A stretch of 64,000 nt of DNA from Mycobacterium lehmannii (GTDB lineage: Bacteria; Actinomycetota; Actinomycetes; Mycobacteriales; Mycobacteriaceae), in NCBI RefSeq assembly GCF_002245535.1, contig NZ_NKCN01000015.1, positions 62,001 through 126,000 of the forward strand. Direction: 5' to 3'. Made by a program: the position numbers and the translations under genes. The notes under the pieces are model-generated. The model worked only from the letters and a program-made list of their open reading frames with translations, was not told the DNA's origin and did not search any database. Positions 49,175-58,682 of this stretch are shown one piece after another. The first letter of the stretch is position 1. Every line of letters begins with the position of its first letter.

Positions 49175-50269
49175 ATGACGATCAGTGTGGCCGAGCGCGC
49201 GGAACTGCGTTCGGCGGTCCGCGAGCTGCTGGGTGACAGGTGCACCGAGGACCACGTGCGCGGGGTGATGGCCTCTGACGACGGCTTCGACCGCGACCTG
49301 TGGCGCCAGCTCGCCGAGCAGGGCTTGCTCGGCATGCTCGTCGACGACGAACTCGGCGGTCTGGGCTTCGGCCCACTCGAGCTCGAGGCCGTCGCCGAGG
49401 AGACGGGCGCCGCACTTCTGCCCGCACCGTTCATCTCCAGCGCGGTGTTGACGGTCGCGCTCATCTCGGCCGCAGGCTCTGACGAGGACAAGCGCCGACT
49501 CCTGCCCGGACTCGCCGCCGGCGCGGCGATCGGCACGGTCGCGGTCACCGGGCAGTCCGGCACTTGGACCGCCGAGGGCGTCGACGTCGAAGCCGGCGCC
49601 GACGGCACCCTCACCGGCGCCGCGCACTACGTCACCTGGGGTCAGGCGGCCGATGTCCTGCTCGTGGTCGCGCGCACCAGCGACGGCGTCGGCGTCTTCG
49701 AGGTGGCCCCGGACGCCACCGGTTTCACCCGCACCGCGGTGACGGTTTTCGACCCGACCGTGCGGCTGTCGACGTTCACCTTCGCGGCTACACCCGCGCG
49801 GCGGCTCGGTACCGCGGGATGGGACGCCGTACAGGAGGCCCTGGATTACGCCGTGATCGCGTCGGCCGGTGAGCAGGTGGGCGGCTCCCGCCGGCTCTTT
49901 GACATCACCGTCGACTACCTCAAGACGCGCGTCCAGTTCGGCCGCCAGATCGGCAGCTTCCAGGCGCTCAAGCACATGGCCGCCGACCTCCTCATCGAGG
50001 TCGAGAACGCGACGTCGGCCGCCCAGCACGCCGCCGCCGAGAAGGCCGCGCGACGTGAAACCTCCGACGGTGCAGTCGCATTGGCGGGTTTCGCCTGCGC
50101 GGAGGCCTACGAGACCGTCGCCATGAACGCGATCCAGATGCACGGAGGCATCGGTTTCACCTGGGAGCACCCCGCCCACCTGTTCCTGCGCAGGGCGCGC
50201 ACCGGCCTGCAGTTGTTCGGCGGCCCGCGCCTGCATCGCGAGCGCTACCTCGTCTCGAAAGGTGCCTGA
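49175..50269 (+). CDS. Acyl-CoA dehydrogenase, small partner (FadE)
   Basis: FadE-type protein of 364 residues, shorter partner of a pair. Seen: LWRQLAEQGLLGMLVDDELG, DYLKTRVQFGRQIGSFQALK and NAIQMHGGIGFTWEHPAHLF. The central beta domain is reduced, as in FadE partners of alpha2beta2 complexes. ATG 49175 with a GAGAGGCGG leader. First of a three-gene run with the large FadE and a CaiB-type CoA-transferase, spaced 1 and 3 nt apart. Substrate probably a cyclic or branched carboxylic acid CoA ester; inference. Confidence 0.88.
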   Translation: MTISVAERAELRSAVRELLGDRCTEDHVRGVMASDDGFDRDLWRQLAEQGLLGMLVDDELGGLGFGPLELEAVAEETGAALLPAPFISSAVLTVALISAAGSDEDKRRLLPGLAAGAAIGTVAVTGQSGTWTAEGVDVEAGADGTLTGAAHYVTWGQAADVLLVVARTSDGVGVFEVAPDATGFTRTAVTVFDPTVRLSTFTFAATPARRLGTAGWDAVQEALDYAVIASAGEQVGGSRRLFDITVDYLKTRVQFGRQIGSFQALKHMAADLLIEVENATSAAQHAAAEKAARRETSDGAVALAGFACAEAYETVAMNAIQMHGGIGFTWEHPAHLFLRRARTGLQLFGGPRLHRERYLVSKGA

Positions 50270-50270
50270 C

Positions 50271-51461
50271 ATGACCAGCCCCCTGCCCACCGCCGACGAG
50301 CTGCGCGCCGAGGTCCGGGAGTGGTTGCGCGACAACTGGACTCCACTTCCCAAATCCGACGACCCGTGGGCGTCGTCACCCGAGCGGATCGCCTGGCTGG
50401 AGAAGGTGCTCGACGCCGGTTACGCCGTGCCCACCTATCCCACCGAGTGGTTCGGCCGCGCATATCCGAGTGACCTCGCGGCCGTCATCGGCCAGGAGTT
50501 CTCGGCTATCAAGGCGCCGGGGTCGCGGCAGGACAAGTACAACATCCCGGCCAACACCACGCTCAAGCTCGGCACCGAAAGAATCAAACAGGACCTGCTG
50601 CGCGACTTCCTGGTCGAGCGGTCCCGCACCTGCCTGCTCTACAGCGAACCGGGCGCCGGTTCCGACCTGGCCAGCGTGCGCACCACCGCGGTCCGCGACG
50701 GCGACCAGTGGGTGGTCAACGGTCAGAAGGTGTGGACGTCGGGCGCACTCACCGCCGATTACGCCCTGCTACTGGCCCGCACCGACTGGGATGTGCCCAA
50801 GCACAAGGGGCTGAGCCTGTTCATCATGCCGATGAAGCAGCCGGGCGTCGAGGTCCGCCCGCTGGTGCAGATCACCGGCGAATCGCACTTCAACGAGGTG
50901 TTCATCAACGATGCGACCGTCTCCGACGACTATCTGCTTGGCGGCGAGGGCAACGGATGGCGGGCGCTGCAGACCGCGCTGGCCTACGAGCGCTCGATCA
51001 TGGGCGACAGTGGTCGCGGCTCGCGTAACCGCAAGGCGGACAGCCTGATCGAACTCGCCCGCGAGCACGGCGTGCTCGACGACCCCGCGGTGCGCTACCC
51101 GCTGGCGAAGGTGCTGGCGATGCGGGAGCTGAACCGGCTCAACAACGCACGCGCGAAAGCCGCGACGACACAGGGCACGTCGAGTTCGATCATGTCGCTG
51201 GGCAAGCTCGCGATGTCGAAGATCCTGCACACCGAGGCGGCGATGAAGACGCAGATCATCGGCGCGCAGGCCCTGTTGGCGGGTCCCGAGAACCCGGTGG
51301 CCGACGACGTCAACTTCCTGACGCTCAACGCGTTCTTCACCTCGATCGGCGGCGGGACCGACCAGATTCAGCGCAACATCATCGGCGAGCGCGTGCTCGG
51401 GCTGCCCAAGGAGCCCGAGGCCGATCGCGACATCCCCTTCCGTCAGGCCCGCAGGAGCTGA
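50271..51461 (+). CDS. Acyl-CoA dehydrogenase, large partner (FadE)
   Basis: FadE of 396 residues. Seen: YPTEWFGRAYPSDLA, YSEPGAGSDLASVRTTAVRD, NGQKVWTSGALTADY, YERSIMGDSGRGSRNRKA and the C-terminal IGGGTDQIQRNIIGERVLG that contacts FAD. The ATG at 50271 follows the partner's stop by one base; the GTG at 50262 is an overlapping alternative. Together with 49175 it would form a heteromeric dehydrogenase feeding ETF. The following CoA-transferase probably activates the substrate. Confidence 0.88.
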   Translation: MTSPLPTADELRAEVREWLRDNWTPLPKSDDPWASSPERIAWLEKVLDAGYAVPTYPTEWFGRAYPSDLAAVIGQEFSAIKAPGSRQDKYNIPANTTLKLGTERIKQDLLRDFLVERSRTCLLYSEPGAGSDLASVRTTAVRDGDQWVVNGQKVWTSGALTADYALLLARTDWDVPKHKGLSLFIMPMKQPGVEVRPLVQITGESHFNEVFINDATVSDDYLLGGEGNGWRALQTALAYERSIMGDSGRGSRNRKADSLIELAREHGVLDDPAVRYPLAKVLAMRELNRLNNARAKAATTQGTSSSIMSLGKLAMSKILHTEAAMKTQIIGAQALLAGPENPVADDVNFLTLNAFFTSIGGGTDQIQRNIIGERVLGLPKEPEADRDIPFRQARRS

Positions 51462-51464
51462 TCT

Positions 51465-53807
51465 GTGTCCCGCGCCGCCGCATACGATCCGCCGTTGTCA
51501 GGGACGCGGATCCTCGATCTGAGCTCGGGCCCGATGAGCGCCGTCGGCCGACTGCTCGCCGACCTCGGGGCGCGCGTGACCGTGCTGCGTCTGCTGGGTG
51601 TGACCGACGGCGACGTGGTGGGTCCGCGCGTCGCAGGGGTGCCGGTGCAGACCGCCATCGACCGGCACGGCATGGAGACGGTCGAGCTGGATCCTTCAAC
51701 CGCAGCGGGCCGCGACGAGTTCGCGAGAGTGCTTGCCGGGACCGACATTCTGATCGAGAACACCCGGCCCGGGTCGCTCGCCGAGGCGACGCTGGCGGTG
51801 CGTGAGATCCGTAGGCAGCACCCGCAGCTGGTGATCCTGTCGCTCAGCGACTTCGGCCGCGACAACGACTACCGCACGTGGCAGGGCACCGGCCCGGTGT
51901 TCCACGCCTTGTCCAGCGAGCTGTCGCGCTCCGGCATACCGGGCCGCGAGCCGTTGGTACCGCCTGCCGAACTGCCCTATCACGTGGCCGCCGCGCAGGC
52001 CGCGGTGATGACCATTGCCGTATACCTGGACCGCCTGCGCACCGGCGAGGGCGACCTGATCGACTTCTCGATCCTCGACGGGGCCATGCAGACGCTCGAC
52101 CCGCCGTTCGGCTCGGCGGGCAGCGCGTCGGCGGGCGTCGCGGTCAAGATGCAGCAACGCGACTGGGATGCCGAACGCCAGCGCTATCCGATCATCCCGT
52201 GCAAGGACGGCCATGTCCGCATCTGTATCCTGGCCAAACGGCAGTGGCGCGGAATGTTCACGTGGATGGGCAGCCCCGAGGAGTTCGCCGACCCGTCCTA
52301 CGACAAACTCGGAAAGCGTTTCCGCTCACCGCATCTGCTCGACGCCATCGCCCGCTTCTGCGCCGACAAGACCCGTGCCGAGCTGGAGTCCCAGGGCCAG
52401 GCCCACGGTGTCCCCACCGCGGCGGTGCTGACCCTGTCGGAGGCGTTGACCGCCGAACACTTCAGCGCGCGTGGCTTTTTCCGCGACGTGGAGCTTGCGC
52501 CCGGCGTGGTGGCCCCGATCCCGGTCGGCGTCAGTCAGATCGACGGACACCGCGCCAGCGCACTCGACTCGAACTCCGCGGAGTCCGAACGTCTCACCGC
52601 CGCTCCACTGTTGGCAGGCCGGCAACGCAGAGGCGAGGGGCGGCCGCTGGAAGGGATACGCGTCCTCGATCTCGGGGTCATCGTCGTCGGCGCCGACACC
52701 GGCCGGCTCTTCGGCGATCTGGGCGCCGACGTCGTCAAGATCGAACACTCCGCTCATCCCGACGGGCTGCGCGTCGGCAAGCTCACCACGATGACCCAGC
52801 CGTTCGCCGCGGGACACCGCAACAAGCGCTCGATCGGGCTCGACCTGCGCACGCAGGAGGGCCTCGGGCTCGCCCACCGCCTGGTGCGGGACGCCGATGT
52901 GGTGCTGACGAACTTCAAGCCCGGCGTCGCACAAGCGCTGGGCATGGACTACGCGACGCTGCGACGGATCAACCCGGGCATCGTGGTGGTGGACAGTTCC
53001 GCCTTCGGTCCCGACGGTCCGTGGGCCAAACGCCTGGGCTACGGGCCGCTGGTCCGCGCCGCGGTCGGGTTCACGAGCCAGTGGGTGTACCCGGGCGAAC
53101 CCGAGACCTTCTGCGACACCGTGACCGTCTACCCCGACCACGTGGCGGCCAGGATCGGCGCTCTGTCCGCGATCGCGTTGCTGCTGCGCCGGGAACGCAC
53201 CGGCGAGGGCGGGTCGGCGAGCATTGCGCAGGCCGAGGTGATGCTGAGCCACGTCGCCGCCGACATCGCCGCCGATGCGCTCGAGCGTGCCGGACACCCC
53301 CGCTCCGACGCGGAACGTGGGGCGCCGTGGGGACTGTTCCCGGCCGCGGGCGAGCACAAGTGGATCGCGATCACCGTGCGTGACGCCGCCGAGTTGCAGG
53401 CACTGCGCTGGGTCATCGGCCTGCCCGGCGACGGTGCGATCGACCTCGACGCGGTGCGCGCCTGGACATCCCGGCATTCGCCCACCGAGGCGATGGAACG
53501 GCTGCAGGCCGCGGGTGTGCCCGCGGGCGCCGTCATGCACGCCGACGAGCTCCCATCCTGGGGGTACTACGAGCAGCGGCGGTCGTTCCGCGAGGAGCTT
53601 CATCCGCACGCAGACGTCCCATTCACGATGGAGAACGTGCAGATCCACTGCGATCACGTCGCCGATCCGCCGTTACGCCAAGCCCCCCTCATCGGGGAGC
53701 AGACCGCCGAGATCGCCACGGAACTTCTCGGACTGAGCCCCACGGAGATCGAGGCGCTGCACCGGCGCGGAGTGCTCGAGACCACCAACGGCGACGTGCA
53801 CATCTGA
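51465..53807 (+). CDS. Fused double-domain CaiB/BaiF-type (class III) CoA-transferase
   Basis: A 780-residue protein made of two class III CoA-transferase domains in tandem (about residues 12-395 and 400-780); single-domain family members are about 400 residues. Each half begins with the Rossmann-type segment (GTRILDLSSGPMSAVGRLLA and GIRVLDLGVIVVGADTGRLF). At the catalytic Asp position the second half reads YPDHVAARIGA, the first half LPYHVAAAQAA, so the N-terminal half seems to lack the nucleophile. The start is GTG 51465, 3 nt after the FadE stop. It would move CoA onto the acid oxidised by the FadE pair. Confidence 0.88.
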   Translation: MSRAAAYDPPLSGTRILDLSSGPMSAVGRLLADLGARVTVLRLLGVTDGDVVGPRVAGVPVQTAIDRHGMETVELDPSTAAGRDEFARVLAGTDILIENTRPGSLAEATLAVREIRRQHPQLVILSLSDFGRDNDYRTWQGTGPVFHALSSELSRSGIPGREPLVPPAELPYHVAAAQAAVMTIAVYLDRLRTGEGDLIDFSILDGAMQTLDPPFGSAGSASAGVAVKMQQRDWDAERQRYPIIPCKDGHVRICILAKRQWRGMFTWMGSPEEFADPSYDKLGKRFRSPHLLDAIARFCADKTRAELESQGQAHGVPTAAVLTLSEALTAEHFSARGFFRDVELAPGVVAPIPVGVSQIDGHRASALDSNSAESERLTAAPLLAGRQRRGEGRPLEGIRVLDLGVIVVGADTGRLFGDLGADVVKIEHSAHPDGLRVGKLTTMTQPFAAGHRNKRSIGLDLRTQEGLGLAHRLVRDADVVLTNFKPGVAQALGMDYATLRRINPGIVVVDSSAFGPDGPWAKRLGYGPLVRAAVGFTSQWVYPGEPETFCDTVTVYPDHVAARIGALSAIALLLRRERTGEGGSASIAQAEVMLSHVAADIAADALERAGHPRSDAERGAPWGLFPAAGEHKWIAITVRDAAELQALRWVIGLPGDGAIDLDAVRAWTSRHSPTEAMERLQAAGVPAGAVMHADELPSWGYYEQRRSFREELHPHADVPFTMENVQIHCDHVADPPLRQAPLIGEQTAEIATELLGLSPTEIEALHRRGVLETTNGDVHI

Positions 53808-53878
53808 CCGGGGCGCACCGGTGATCTCGTAGCATTCGGGGTGCACGGCCACCCGTTCGAGACACCGCAGGAATCGAC

Positions 53879-54805
53879 ATCGACTTCACCAGGCTCAGGT
53901 ATTTCGTCGCCGTCGCCGACGAACTGCACTTCAAGCGGGCCGCCGACAAGTTGATGATCACGCCGCCCCCGCTGAGCAAGCAGATCAAACTCCTCGAGAA
54001 GGAGCTCGGCGGAGCGTTGTTCGAACGCGGCTACCACGACGTGCGGCTGAGCCCGCTCGGTGAACGGCTGATCGGCCCCGCCCGCGAAATCCTGCGACAG
54101 ATCGAGGAGTTCAAAGCCACTGCCAAGCAGAGTGTGCAGGGTTCGGCGCCGCTTCGGCTGAGCGCCACCGCCTATGCGCCGTCCGACCTGCTGGCCCAAC
54201 TGGAGACGGTGTTGGCCGGCCTGCCCGGGCCGACGGAGTTCCGCGTTCCGGGTTCGGGCACCGAGGTCGCGGCCAAGCTGATCGCCGGACAGGCCGAAGT
54301 GGGTTTGATCCACCTGCCGGCCGGTGACAAGCGCCTGCGCCACAAGGTGGTGGCCAGCTACCAGGGTGCGGTCGCGGTGCGGTTCGACGACCCCCTGGCC
54401 GCCAAAGACCTTGTGACGATCGACGAGTTGCGTGACCGGGAGGTCGTGATCGACTTCGCCCGGCCCAATCCCGTGGTGCTGGCCGGGTTGACCCGACAAC
54501 TCAACAGCCGCGGCATCCACCGCATCGTGCGCACGACGAACCAGCGCGGTGGTGAACTCGAGATGGCCACTCAGGTGTTCAACCGGCATCTCGTCGCGCT
54601 GGTGAGCTACGCACCCGACTCGTTCATCGGCAAGATGTTCTCCCCGCCGGAGTTCAAGCTGGTTCCGATCGACGAAACCAATTGGCCCCCAGCGCGAATC
54701 GCGCTCGCTTGGGCGCCCGAACGCTTGCGGAGCAGGCTCGCCAAAGTCGAGCTGGCCGCCGAGCAGATCGCCGACCGGCTGGGCCCGGTGCATCGAGGTG
54801 CCTGA
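53879..54805 (+). CDS. LysR family transcriptional regulator with non-canonical ATC start
   Basis: LysR-type regulator of 308 residues. The winged helix-turn-helix begins IDFTRLRYFVAVADELHFKR and continues MITPPPLSKQIKLLEKELGG, followed by the periplasmic-binding-protein-like effector domain (SATAYAPSDLLAQLE, AEVGLIHLPAGD). No in-frame ATG, GTG or TTG exists between the upstream stop at 53822 and the helix-turn-helix. The family start (MDFTRLRYF) coincides with ATC 53879, preceded by AGGA at a good distance. The first standard codon is TTG 53951, which would delete 24 residues of the DNA-binding domain. It overlaps the helicase gene by 8 nt. Confidence 0.75.
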   Translation: MDFTRLRYFVAVADELHFKRAADKLMITPPPLSKQIKLLEKELGGALFERGYHDVRLSPLGERLIGPAREILRQIEEFKATAKQSVQGSAPLRLSATAYAPSDLLAQLETVLAGLPGPTEFRVPGSGTEVAAKLIAGQAEVGLIHLPAGDKRLRHKVVASYQGAVAVRFDDPLAAKDLVTIDELRDREVVIDFARPNPVVLAGLTRQLNSRGIHRIVRTTNQRGGELEMATQVFNRHLVALVSYAPDSFIGKMFSPPEFKLVPIDETNWPPARIALAWAPERLRSRLAKVELAAEQIADRLGPVHRGA

Positions 54806-57332
54806 GGGTTCGCTCACCGACATCGCCAAACGGCTCGGCGCCGACCCCGACGAGCTGTTCGCGTCGTTCGCCGCCTGGGCCGAGGAGAACGGCACCGTGC
54901 TGTATCCGGCGCAGGAGGAGGCGCTGATCGAGTTGGTCAGCGGCGCCAACGTCATCCTGGCGACGCCGACCGGTTCGGGCAAGTCGCTGGTGGCCACGGG
55001 CGCGCTGTTCGCAGCGCTGGCTCGATCCTCCCCGAAACATGGCCGCAGCTTTTACACCGCCCCGATCAAGGCACTGGTCAGCGAGAAGTTCTTCGCCCTC
55101 TGCGAGGTTTTCGGCGCGGCCAACGTCGGCATGCTGACCGGCGACGCCGCGGTCAACGGCGAAGCGCCGATCATCACCTGCACGGCCGAGGTGCTGGCCA
55201 ACATCGCGCTGCGCGAGGGCTCGGACGCGGACATCGAGCTGGTGGTAATGGACGAGTTCCATTTCTACGGCGACCCGGACCGCGGCTGGGCGTGGCAGGT
55301 TCCGCTGCTCGAGCTGCCGAAGGCACAGTTCCTGCTGATGTCAGCGACGCTGGGCGACGTCTCGTTCCTGCGCGAGGACCTCACCCGACGCACCGGCCGG
55401 CCGACAGCGTTGGTCACCAACGCCGAACGCCCGGTGCCGCTGTACTTTTCGTATGCGACCACCCCGATGCACGAGACGATCGGCGATCTGCTCGAGACCG
55501 GACAGGCCCCGATCTACGTCGTGCACTTCACCCAGGCCTCGGCGCTGGAGCGCGCGCAGGCGCTGATGAGCGTCAACGTCAGCACCAAGGAGGAGAAGGC
55601 CGAGATCCGGGACATGATCGGCGCGTTCCAGTTCTCGACGGCTTTCGGCACGACGCTGTCGCGGTTGGTGCGCCACGGCATCGGCGCGCACCACGCCGGG
55701 ATGCTGCCGAAGTACCGGCGCCTGGTCGAACAGTTGGCGCAGGCCGGTCTTCTCAAGGTGATCTGCGGCACCGACACATTGGGCGTCGGCATCAACGTGC
55801 CGATCCGCACGGTGGTGTTCTCCGCGCTCTCGAAGTACGACGGTGTGCGCACCAGGTTGCTCAACGCGCGCGAGTTCCATCAGATCGCAGGCCGGGCCGG
55901 GCGGGCCGGCTACGACACCGCCGGCACCGTCGTCGTGCAGGCACCCGACCATGAGGTGGAGAACCTCAAGCAGTTCGCCAAGGTGGCCGACGACCCCAAG
56001 AAGCGCCGAAAGCTGGTGCGCCGCAAGGTGCCCGAGGGCATGGTGCCGTGGAGTGAGTCGACGATGAAGCGGCTGATCGAGGCCACTCCCGAACCGCTGA
56101 CCAGCAACATGCGGGTGTCGACGGCGATGCTGCTGGAAGTCGTTGACCGTCCCGGGGATCCGTTCGAGGCGATGCGTCGGCTGCTGACCGACAACCACGA
56201 GCCACGCAAACGGCAGCTGCAGCACATTCGCGAAGCCGTCGGTACCGCGCGGTCGCTGCTGCAGGCCGGTGTGGTGGAGCGCCTCGACGAGCCCGGCCCA
56301 GACGGGCGCAGATACCGCTTGACCGTCGACCTGCCGCCGAACTTCGCGCTGTATCAACCGTTGTCGACCTTCGCACTGGCCGCCGTCGATGTGCTCGATC
56401 CGGACGCGGATACCTTTGCACTGGATGTGGTCTCGGTGATCGAGGCGACGTTGGAGAATCCGCGCCAGATCCTGGCCGCGCAGCTGAACAAGGCCCGAGG
56501 TGAAGCCGTCGCGGCGATGAAGGCCGAGGGTATCGAGTACGACGAACGCATCGAACTTCTCGACGACGTAACCTACCCCAAGCCGCTCGAGGAGATGCTC
56601 GAGCACACCTTCGAGGTGTACCTGCAGAGCAACCCGTGGGCCGCCGACGCGCGGCTGTCCCCGAAGTCGGTGGTGCGCGAGATGTGGGAACGCGCCATGA
56701 CGTTCCGCGAATACGTCAGCGAGTACGGCCTGACCCGCGCCGAGGGTGCGGTGCTGCGCTACCTGTCCGATGCGTACAAGGCGCTGCGGTCGGGGGTACC
56801 CGCCACGGCCAGGACCGAGGAACTCACCGATATCGTCGAGTGGCTCGGTGAGCTTGTCCGCCAGGTGGATTCGAGCCTGCTCGACGAGTGGGAGCAGCTG
56901 ACCAGCCCCGACCAGCCGCACGACACTCCGGTGGCGGTGCCTGCACCGCCGCGCCCGCTGACCGGCAACCAGCGTGCGTTCACGGCGATGGTGCGCAACG
57001 CGTTGTTCCGTCGCGTGCAGTTGTTCGCCCGGCAGCGCTGGGACGAACTCGGCGCGCTGGACGGCGGTTCGGGTTGGACGGCGCAGCGCTGGGAGCAGGT
57101 CGGCGACGACTACTTCGGCGAACACGACGGCGTCCGCACCGGCGCCGACGCTCGCGGTCCGGCGCTGCTGATCATTGACCGCGCACCCGAGGTGTGGCGA
57201 GTGCGACAGATCTTCGACGACCCGGCGGGCGACCACGACTGGGGCTTCACCGCCGAGGTCGACCTTGCCGCCTCCGACGAGGCCGGCGCGATGGTGTTGC
57301 GGGTCATCGACGCGGGCCGGTTGGACCAATAG
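54798..57332 (+). CDS. DEAD/DEAH-box (Ski2-like) helicase with DUF3516 C terminus
   Basis: Superfamily 2 helicase of 844 residues. Motif I is ATPTGSGKS (residues 55-63), motif II DEFH (152-155), motif III SAT in LLMSATLGD, motif VI REFHQIAGRAGRAGYDT. The C-terminal half is the DUF3516 region conserved in actinobacteria. Probably an ATP-dependent RNA or DNA helicase of the Ski2/Mtr4/Hel308 type; RNA turnover is plausible but unproven. GTG 54798 starts inside the LysR gene, so the two are translationally linked despite having no obvious functional connection. Confidence 0.93.
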   Translation: MPEGSLTDIAKRLGADPDELFASFAAWAEENGTVLYPAQEEALIELVSGANVILATPTGSGKSLVATGALFAALARSSPKHGRSFYTAPIKALVSEKFFALCEVFGAANVGMLTGDAAVNGEAPIITCTAEVLANIALREGSDADIELVVMDEFHFYGDPDRGWAWQVPLLELPKAQFLLMSATLGDVSFLREDLTRRTGRPTALVTNAERPVPLYFSYATTPMHETIGDLLETGQAPIYVVHFTQASALERAQALMSVNVSTKEEKAEIRDMIGAFQFSTAFGTTLSRLVRHGIGAHHAGMLPKYRRLVEQLAQAGLLKVICGTDTLGVGINVPIRTVVFSALSKYDGVRTRLLNAREFHQIAGRAGRAGYDTAGTVVVQAPDHEVENLKQFAKVADDPKKRRKLVRRKVPEGMVPWSESTMKRLIEATPEPLTSNMRVSTAMLLEVVDRPGDPFEAMRRLLTDNHEPRKRQLQHIREAVGTARSLLQAGVVERLDEPGPDGRRYRLTVDLPPNFALYQPLSTFALAAVDVLDPDADTFALDVVSVIEATLENPRQILAAQLNKARGEAVAAMKAEGIEYDERIELLDDVTYPKPLEEMLEHTFEVYLQSNPWAADARLSPKSVVREMWERAMTFREYVSEYGLTRAEGAVLRYLSDAYKALRSGVPATARTEELTDIVEWLGELVRQVDSSLLDEWEQLTSPDQPHDTPVAVPAPPRPLTGNQRAFTAMVRNALFRRVQLFARQRWDELGALDGGSGWTAQRWEQVGDDYFGEHDGVRTGADARGPALLIIDRAPEVWRVRQIFDDPAGDHDWGFTAEVDLAASDEAGAMVLRVIDAGRLDQ

Positions 57333-57376
57333 CCTGGGGCGATTAACGCCGGCGCCTCGGGGGTACCAACACAGGC

Positions 57377-57508
57377 ATGACATCTCCGAACGAAAATGTA
57401 ACGCCCGAACCGACCGAGAAGGCCGAGGACGTGCTGTCCCCCGCCACTCCAGGCGCCGAAGGGCTGCCGCTGCCCGATGAGGCCGTGGACAAGCCGTCGG
57501 AGGGCTGA
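57377..57508 (+). CDS. Small acidic, proline-rich protein, 43 residues
   Basis: An open frame of 43 codons (MTSPNENVTPEPTEKAEDVL and onward to ...DKPSEG) with high GC at third positions, typical of a real gene here. It has 11 acidic residues, 8 prolines, no cysteine and no hydrophobic core, so it is likely unstructured. It lies between the helicase and the Old Yellow Enzyme genes with 44- and 59-nt gaps. The SD is weak. No function is proposed. Confidence 0.5.
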   Translation: MTSPNENVTPEPTEKAEDVLSPATPGAEGLPLPDEAVDKPSEG

Positions 57509-57567
57509 CCGGGCGCCTCGGTCACCCGGCTGGAATCAGCGTCGGCGGCGCCGCGTTGTGACGGTTC

Positions 57568-58662
57568 ATGGCCGTTGACGATCTCTTCCAACCGTTCACC
57601 GTCCGCTCGTTGACGGTCCCGAACCGGTTCGCGATGGCGCCGATGACTCGACAGGCCTCGCCCGATGGCGTTCCGGGTCCCGACGTGGCCGAGTACTACC
57701 GCCGGCGAGCCGCGGGCGGCGTCGGGCTGATCATCACCGAGGGCATCCGGCTGCCGGACCCGGCCGCCGGATATCCGTCCAGCATCCCCACGATCGCGGG
57801 CGACGAGGTGCTCGCCGGCTGGCGGCGAGTCGTCGGCGCGGTACACCGAGAAGGCGGCACGATCGCCGCTCAACTGTGGCATCAGGGCGTGCAGCGCGAC
57901 GACACCGACGGTGTGGTGCCCGTCGGCCCCTCGGGTGTCGACGGGCACGGTCGCCCGCGAGGCCGGGCACTTGAGATCCGTGAACTCGGGCGGCTCGCCG
58001 ACCTGTACGCCGAAAGCGCGGCGAACGCCCGGGAAGTGGGTTTCGACGCGATCGAGCTTCACGGCGCCCACGGCTATCTGCTCGACGAATTCTTCTGGAC
58101 TCGAACCAATTTGCGCACTGACAAGTATGGCGGTGCGCTGGGTTCGCGGACGCGGTTCCCTGCCGAGGTGGTTGCCGCTGTGCGCGAGGCAGTCGGCCCG
58201 GACTTCCCGATCATCTTCCGCTTCTCGCAGTGGAAGGGCACCGATTACGCCGCGACCATAGCCGACGACCCCACCGAGCTCCAGGAGCTGCTGAGCCCCT
58301 TGGTCGACGCCGGCGTCGATGTGCTGCATCCGTCTACCCGCCGGCACTACGTGCCCGCCTTCGGTGATTACGACCGCGAGTTGAGTCTCGCCGGGTGGAC
58401 GAAGAAGGTCACCGGCCTGCCGGTGATTGCGGTCGGCTCGGTCGGCTTGGAGACCCAGTTCCGCAGCGAGAAGCAGGGCGAGGTGATCCAGCCCGCTCCC
58501 GTCGACCGCCTTGTCGAGCAGTTCGACGCCGATGAGTTCGACATCGTCGCGATCGGGCGGGCGCTTCTTGCCGACCCCGCCTGGGTGAACCGGCTGAGGC
58601 GGGGCGAACTCGACCGGTTCGTCGGTTACGACCCCGAGACCGCGCTCGCGAAGCTGGCCTGA
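57568..58662 (+). CDS. NADH:flavin oxidoreductase (Old Yellow Enzyme family)
   Basis: FMN-dependent ene-reductase of 364 residues, (beta/alpha)8 barrel. Seen: NRFAMAPMTRQASPDGVP, GLIITEGIRLPDP, AQLWHQGVQ, the active-site FDAIELHGAHGYLLDEFFW with HGAH (substrate-binding His pair), and DIVAIGRALLADPAWVNRL (FMN phosphate site). It reduces activated alkenes such as enones with NAD(P)H; the natural substrate is unknown. ATG 57568. Convergent with the DUF305 gene. Confidence 0.92.
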   Translation: MAVDDLFQPFTVRSLTVPNRFAMAPMTRQASPDGVPGPDVAEYYRRRAAGGVGLIITEGIRLPDPAAGYPSSIPTIAGDEVLAGWRRVVGAVHREGGTIAAQLWHQGVQRDDTDGVVPVGPSGVDGHGRPRGRALEIRELGRLADLYAESAANAREVGFDAIELHGAHGYLLDEFFWTRTNLRTDKYGGALGSRTRFPAEVVAAVREAVGPDFPIIFRFSQWKGTDYAATIADDPTELQELLSPLVDAGVDVLHPSTRRHYVPAFGDYDRELSLAGWTKKVTGLPVIAVGSVGLETQFRSEKQGEVIQPAPVDRLVEQFDADEFDIVAIGRALLADPAWVNRLRRGELDRFVGYDPETALAKLA

Positions 58663-58682
58663 CAAGGCTTGGGTTCGAGTCG

